NCBI GenBank assembly: GCA_963924555.1
Contig: OZ004589.1
Coordinates: forward strand, 930,001 to 994,000
Source of the DNA: Crambe crambe
Taxonomy: Eukaryota; Porifera; Demospongiae; Poecilosclerida; Crambeidae
DNA: 64,000 nucleotides
Direction: 5' to 3'
Part shown: positions 48,931-64,000 of the stretch, in pieces
Layout: each line of letters starts with the position of its first letter
How positions within the stretch are numbered: the first letter of the stretch is position 1
Notes under the pieces: generated by a model
Told to the model about the DNA's origin: nothing
The model's input: only the letters and a program-made list of their open reading frames with translations
Database searches by the model: none
Translations under genes and position numbers: made by a program

Positions 48931-49438
48931 TGTCATTGACTACCAGAATATGCATGCATTAAAGTTCAAAGGAAGATGCATCATACAGTGCTTGCACAAT
49001 GGACAGTTATAATAAAATATGCACAGTTTTGGTGAAATCAGTTCAAGCAATCATCACATTCCACCATATCTCTGGCATCATAGAGAATCTGACAGGAGCA
49101 GTAAATCCATGACACCATTTTTGTTGCTACCCAGCTATATAGCTATACATAAAAATTGTCCCACAGGTTCATCATCATCTTCAGCATCAACTTCTTCCTG
49201 AGATAAATTAGCTAGCTACATGATTTATTGTGATCAGGCGCCAAGGCAGGAATGACCGTGTGGGGAGTCATTTTCACCAGGGGGGAGTTATTTATGCCTT
49301 AGGCAGGAATGACCGGGGGAGTCATTTTCCGGGGGGAGTCATCCGTGACTTTGACACCGGCCTACCACCCCCGCACACAAAGCAGATACGCCCAGCTAGC
49401 AGTGGTCAGAGCTGTTGGATAGCGAGCTCGTGTTGAGG

Positions 49439-63851
<14,413 letters not shown>

Positions 63852-64000
63852 GTGGAATATATATGCAAGTGCATGGTTATCTACCTGTCTATTTTTTAAA
63901 GAATTTAATTTAATTTTTATGATTGAAATGACTGTTATATTGTATTAAAATGACATCACAATTAGCTATGTAGTTAAATGAACAATGTTTATCAATTCGC
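63852..64000 (+). other. 3' flank of the SRCR/EGF receptor
   Basis: AT-rich; ATTAAA at about 63943 is a possible polyadenylation signal about 90 bases after the stop. Confidence 0.4.

Larger units (their letters stand above)
46224..49364. mobile_element. DNA transposon with Ulp1-like gene and palindromic subterminal repeats
   Basis: The left end GGCCGGTGTCATAGTCAG and the right end (inverted) TGACTTTGACACCGGCC form imperfect inverted termini, each flanked by TA. Both sides are filled with ATGACTCC and GGAGTCAT motifs (46240-46860 and 47900-48930). The interior carries minus-strand Ulp1-like protease pieces (47104-47809), and a shortened second copy of that region lies at 48985-49205. Elements carrying a Ulp1 protease are known in several eukaryotic DNA transposon groups. 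No transposase is recognised, so it is probably non-autonomous or internally deleted. Confidence 0.65.

Overview
The window looks like nuclear DNA of an early-branching animal, most likely a demosponge of the Amphimedon type. This is inferred from compact genes with mostly 50-100 bp introns, AT-rich spacers, many small inverted-repeat transposons, and animal-specific extracellular modules (Ig, FN3, calcium-binding EGF, SRCR) encoded one per exon with symmetric phase 1-1 introns. No search was run, so the species is not proven. All receptor genes lie on the plus strand.

Region 1 (1-46090) is a tandem family of large single-pass receptors. The plan is signal peptide, an N-terminal Ig-like domain with a CC motif, 2-3 EGF, 2 FN3, many Ig, FN3, a last Ig, a Cys-containing juxtamembrane domain, a transmembrane helix and a tyrosine-rich tail. 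Copy 1 (1474-8672) has two in-frame stops and a frameshift, and lacks five Ig modules. Copy 2 (9232-23904, about 2381 residues) and copy 3 (28313-41448, about 2351 residues) are intact by my exon model: every internal exon length fits the expected phase. Between them is a broken chimaera joining an N-terminal Ig to a TM/tail (25924-27139). Copy 4 (43099-46090) is truncated and decayed. Copy 2 carries three N-terminal Ig exons in a row, a possible alternative-exon array. Decayed Ig, EGF and FN3 pieces lie in introns and spacers.

Region 2 (46224-53000) is rich in mobile DNA. It holds a terminal-inverted-repeat element with Ulp1-like protease fragments and dozens of ATGACTCC-type palindromic sites (46224-49364), and a Tc1/mariner-type element (49918-52997). 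The latter carries a DD34E transposase and, on the other strand, a second spliced gene of unknown function with a SHOCT-like C-terminus. Its right end is split by a younger insertion, and a paralogous empty site at 57203 shows the original TA target.

Region 3 (49439-63851) is an SRCR/EGF receptor gene with its own signal peptide, five SRCR domains and many EGF domains. It has a Thr/Pro linker and the same juxtamembrane domain as the Ig receptors, but a different, short tail. Its SRCR-EGF block has been tandemly duplicated.

The cluster encodes surface receptors probably used in adhesion, self/non-self or microbe recognition. That role is inferred from architecture, duplication, pseudogenes and tyrosine tails, not shown by the sequence.
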